Shown here: piece after piece, positions 62,147 to 64,000 of the stretch
Layout of the letters: every line of letters begins with the position of its first letter
How positions within the stretch are numbered: the first letter of the stretch is position 1
Notes under the pieces: generated by a model
The model's database searches: none
Told to the model about the DNA's origin: nothing
Seen by the model: the letters and a program-made list of their open reading frames with translations, nothing else
Assembly: GCA_002363385.1 (NCBI GenBank)
Contig: DEVL01000003.1
Location: 558,505 to 622,504 of the forward strand
Source of the DNA: Stenotrophomonas maltophilia
GTDB taxonomy: Bacteria > Pseudomonadota > Gammaproteobacteria > Xanthomonadales > Xanthomonadaceae
Reading direction: 5' to 3'
Length of the DNA stretch: 64,000 nucleotides
Position numbers and translations under genes: made by a program

Positions 62147-64000
62147 ATGCTTACCCGACCCCTGACGATCGCGGTGGCGCTCGCGCTGTGCGCCGCCAAC
62201 GCCCACGCTGCCGATGTAGACGCCACCGCCGCTGCCAACGTTGCGCTCAGCGCGCAGACCCTGGACACCGTTTCGGTGATCGGCCAGGGCGAGACCCGCC
62301 AGGTGCAGCGCATCACCGCCGTGGACAAGGAAGTGCTGCCGCCGGGCACCAGCGGCCAGAAGATCCTCGACCGCCTGCCGGGCGTCTCCGTGCAGTCCAA
62401 CGATGCCTTCGGTGCCAATGAAGAATCGCAGACGATCAGCCTGCGCGGCTTCGACAAGAGCCGCCTGGGCTACACGCTGGATGGCATTCCCCTGGGCGAC
62501 AACAGCTACGGCAACTACAACGGCCTGAGCATCGCCCGTGCGCTGATCGCCGAGAATCTCGCCGGTGCGGAACTGTCGCAGGGCATCGGTTCGCTGGGCG
62601 TCGCTTCGACCAGCAACCTCGGCGGCACCATCCAGTACTTCTCGCAGGACCCGTCCACTGAATTCGGTGGCAAGGCCAGCGTCACCGTGGGCGATGACAA
62701 CCAGCGCCGCGGCTACCTGCGCGTGGACACCGGCGACATCAACGGCTTCTCGGCCTACGTGTCCGGCGTGCATCAGGATTCGGACATGTGGGCCGAACCA
62801 AACCAGAATCAGACCACCCGCCAGTTCAACGCCAAGGCGATCTGGAACGTCGGCGACAACCGCTTCGGCGCCTTCGCCGCGACCTCGCGCGTGAGCCAGG
62901 CCAACTACGCCTACCTCTCCAAGAGCATGCTCGCGCGCGGTCTCGGCTGGGACTGGAACATCTATGCCCCGGACTGGGATCGCGCCGTCGCTGCCGCCTA
63001 CTGCGCACCGGGCACCTACAACGCGCAGAAGTGTGCCTTCACCGGTGGCGTCAACAGCATCGATGATGCGTACTACCAGAGCCGCGCGCTGCGCGATGAC
63101 AACCTGTACTCGCTGGATGCCGACCTTGCGCTGGGCGACACCGCCCGCCTGAAGCTGCTTGGCTACCATCACGAGAACCGTGGCCAGGGCCACTGGTGGG
63201 CACCGGGCCAACCATCCAACCCCGGCACCCCGGCGATGCTGCCGATCTCCATCCGCAGCACCAACTACACCATCAATCGCCAGGGCATCACCGCCGCATT
63301 GAGCTGGCAGTGGGGCATCCACGAACTGGAAGCGGGGCTGTGGTACGAGCGCAACGACCACAACGTCGAGCGCAATTTCTACTACATCACCGGCCCGTTC
63401 CTGGATGACGGCTACCTCAACCATCCGGACCGTCGCCTGTTCGATCAGGACTTCGACATCCGCACGCGCCAGTTCTACGTGCAGGACCGCATGCGCTTCC
63501 TGGACGACCGCCTGACCGTGGACGTGGGCATCAAGAGCCCGAACACCCGCATGACGGCCAACGCCAAGCCGGGTACCGAGGCCAGCTACGCCTCGGGCAC
63601 CCTGACCGCCAAGGAATCGGTGCTGCCGCAGGCCGGTATCGGCTTCAAGCTGAGCCCGAACCAGGAAGTGTTCGCCTCCTACTCGGAGAACATCGCCGCC
63701 TTCGTCGGTGGTGGCAGCGGCGGCCCACTGCAGGTCTCGCCGGAATCGTTCGCGGCCAGTGCCGGGCTGGAGCCGGAGAAGTCCAAGACGCTGGAAGCCG
63801 GCTTCCGTACCTTTGGCGAGAAGTACCAGGCCTCCATCGCGGCCTATCACGTGACGTTCGACAACCGTCTGCTCTCGCTCAATCCCTGCACCAGCATCGA
63901 AGTGGGCACGCGCCCGGAGTGCATCACGCGCTTCATCAACGTGGGCTCGGTGAAGAGCCGCGGTGCGGAACTGACCTTCATCCTCAAGCCGATGGACGGC
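62147..64000 (+). CDS. TonB-dependent receptor, cut by window edge
   Basis: 618 codons are visible. The ATG at 62147 begins a short signal peptide (MLTRPLTIAVALALCAANAHAAD). The TonB-box-like TLDTVSVIGQGE leads to a plug with VDKEVLPPGTSGQKILDRLPGVSVQSND and TISLRGFDKSRLGYTLDGIPLGDN, then barrel strands. The YNAQKCAF and SSYSEN-like barrel loops give no substrate hint. The C-terminus lies outside the window. A repeat lies in the 175-bp upstream gap. Unlike the nag receptor it is not next to obvious transport genes. Confidence 0.9.
   Translation, partial: MLTRPLTIAVALALCAANAHAADVDATAAANVALSAQTLDTVSVIGQGETRQVQRITAVDKEVLPPGTSGQKILDRLPGVSVQSNDAFGANEESQTISLRGFDKSRLGYTLDGIPLGDNSYGNYNGLSIARALIAENLAGAELSQGIGSLGVASTSNLGGTIQYFSQDPSTEFGGKASVTVGDDNQRRGYLRVDTGDINGFSAYVSGVHQDSDMWAEPNQNQTTRQFNAKAIWNVGDNRFGAFAATSRVSQANYAYLSKSMLARGLGWDWNIYAPDWDRAVAAAYCAPGTYNAQKCAFTGGVNSIDDAYYQSRALRDDNLYSLDADLALGDTARLKLLGYHHENRGQGHWWAPGQPSNPGTPAMLPISIRSTNYTINRQGITAALSWQWGIHELEAGLWYERNDHNVERNFYYITGPFLDDGYLNHPDRRLFDQDFDIRTRQFYVQDRMRFLDDRLTVDVGIKSPNTRMTANAKPGTEASYASGTLTAKESVLPQAGIGFKLSPNQEVFASYSENIAAFVGGGSGGPLQVSPESFAASAGLEPEKSKTLEAGFRTFGEKYQASIAAYHVTFDNRLLSLNPCTSIEVGTRPECITRFINVGSVKSRGAELTFILKPMDG

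Noticed and set aside
62120..63850. A 576-codon minus-strand open frame
   Set aside because: Antisense to the TonB receptor whose plug motifs are unambiguous.

Overview
The window is about 64 kb of GC-rich chromosomal DNA from a gamma-proteobacterium of the Xanthomonadaceae, most likely a Stenotrophomonas. The main evidence is gene content: many TonB-dependent receptors including the Xanthomonas/Caulobacter type, a Xanthomonas-style N-acetylglucosamine (GlcNAc) locus, and plant-type GshA. The second line is a family of extragenic palindromes with a GTAG head, which match the SMAG/REP repeats known from Stenotrophomonas maltophilia. I see no rRNA, tRNA, phage, insertion sequence or CRISPR array. 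The window reads as ordinary core and flexible chromosome.

Layout. 1-8.5 kb is a divergent GlcNAc (chitin-derived sugar) catabolic locus: a TonB receptor (cut by the left edge) and a glucokinase-type NagK on the minus strand; NagP permease, LacI-type regulator, SIS-type deaminase NagB-II, NagA deacetylase and NagX-like membrane protein on the plus strand. Two LacI-type operators lie in the divergent intergenic region. 8.7-12.2 kb encodes a large beta-helical autotransporter. 12.2-16 kb holds CCA tRNA nucleotidyltransferase, a soluble lytic transglycosylase and a small secreted protein. 16-19.2 kb is a complete TonB receptor. 19.4-25.7 kb has a LysE exporter, a siderophore-type receptor divergent from an AraC regulator plus secreted hydrolase (with a Fur-box-like site between them), and a DMT exporter. 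25.7-30.9 kb is a betT-betB-betA choline-to-betaine operon without betI. 31-35 kb carries an endonuclease-like protein, two tandem DsbA proteins, a diheme cytochrome c4 and EngB. 35-39.3 kb has a beta-lactamase-fold hydrolase, an AraC regulator, a VIT-family transporter and GshA. 39.4-43.8 kb has an alcohol dehydrogenase, a LysR regulator and a glutathione-dependent formaldehyde detoxification operon (frmR-frmA-fghA). 43.9-49.2 kb has small hypotheticals, a DegV protein, an HCCA-type isomerase and two tandem secreted amidohydrolases. 49.6-53.2 kb is a subtilisin-type autotransporter protease. 53.3-62 kb holds DUF924, a glutaredoxin/A-type-like/rhodanese fusion, a polysaccharide deacetylase, two paralogous small membrane proteins, a methyltransferase, an SGNH hydrolase, an AlaA-like aminotransferase, RsgA and a DUF1704 protein. 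A TonB receptor runs off the right edge.

How the genes work together. GshA makes the glutathione precursor used by the formaldehyde operon 2 kb away and by the monothiol glutaredoxin fusion. The GlcNAc locus imports and degrades an amino sugar down to fructose-6-phosphate under a local repressor. The outer-membrane receptors, autotransporters and secreted hydrolases suggest an environmental, polymer-scavenging life.

The observations most worth checking are: a tandem amidohydrolase whose metal ligands appear to be all replaced when aligned with its neighbour; the three-domain glutaredoxin fusion whose A-type-like middle domain lacks cysteines; the symmetrical regulatory region of the nag locus; and GTAG repeats that supply the stop codon of two genes. 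No wholly new system was evident to me.
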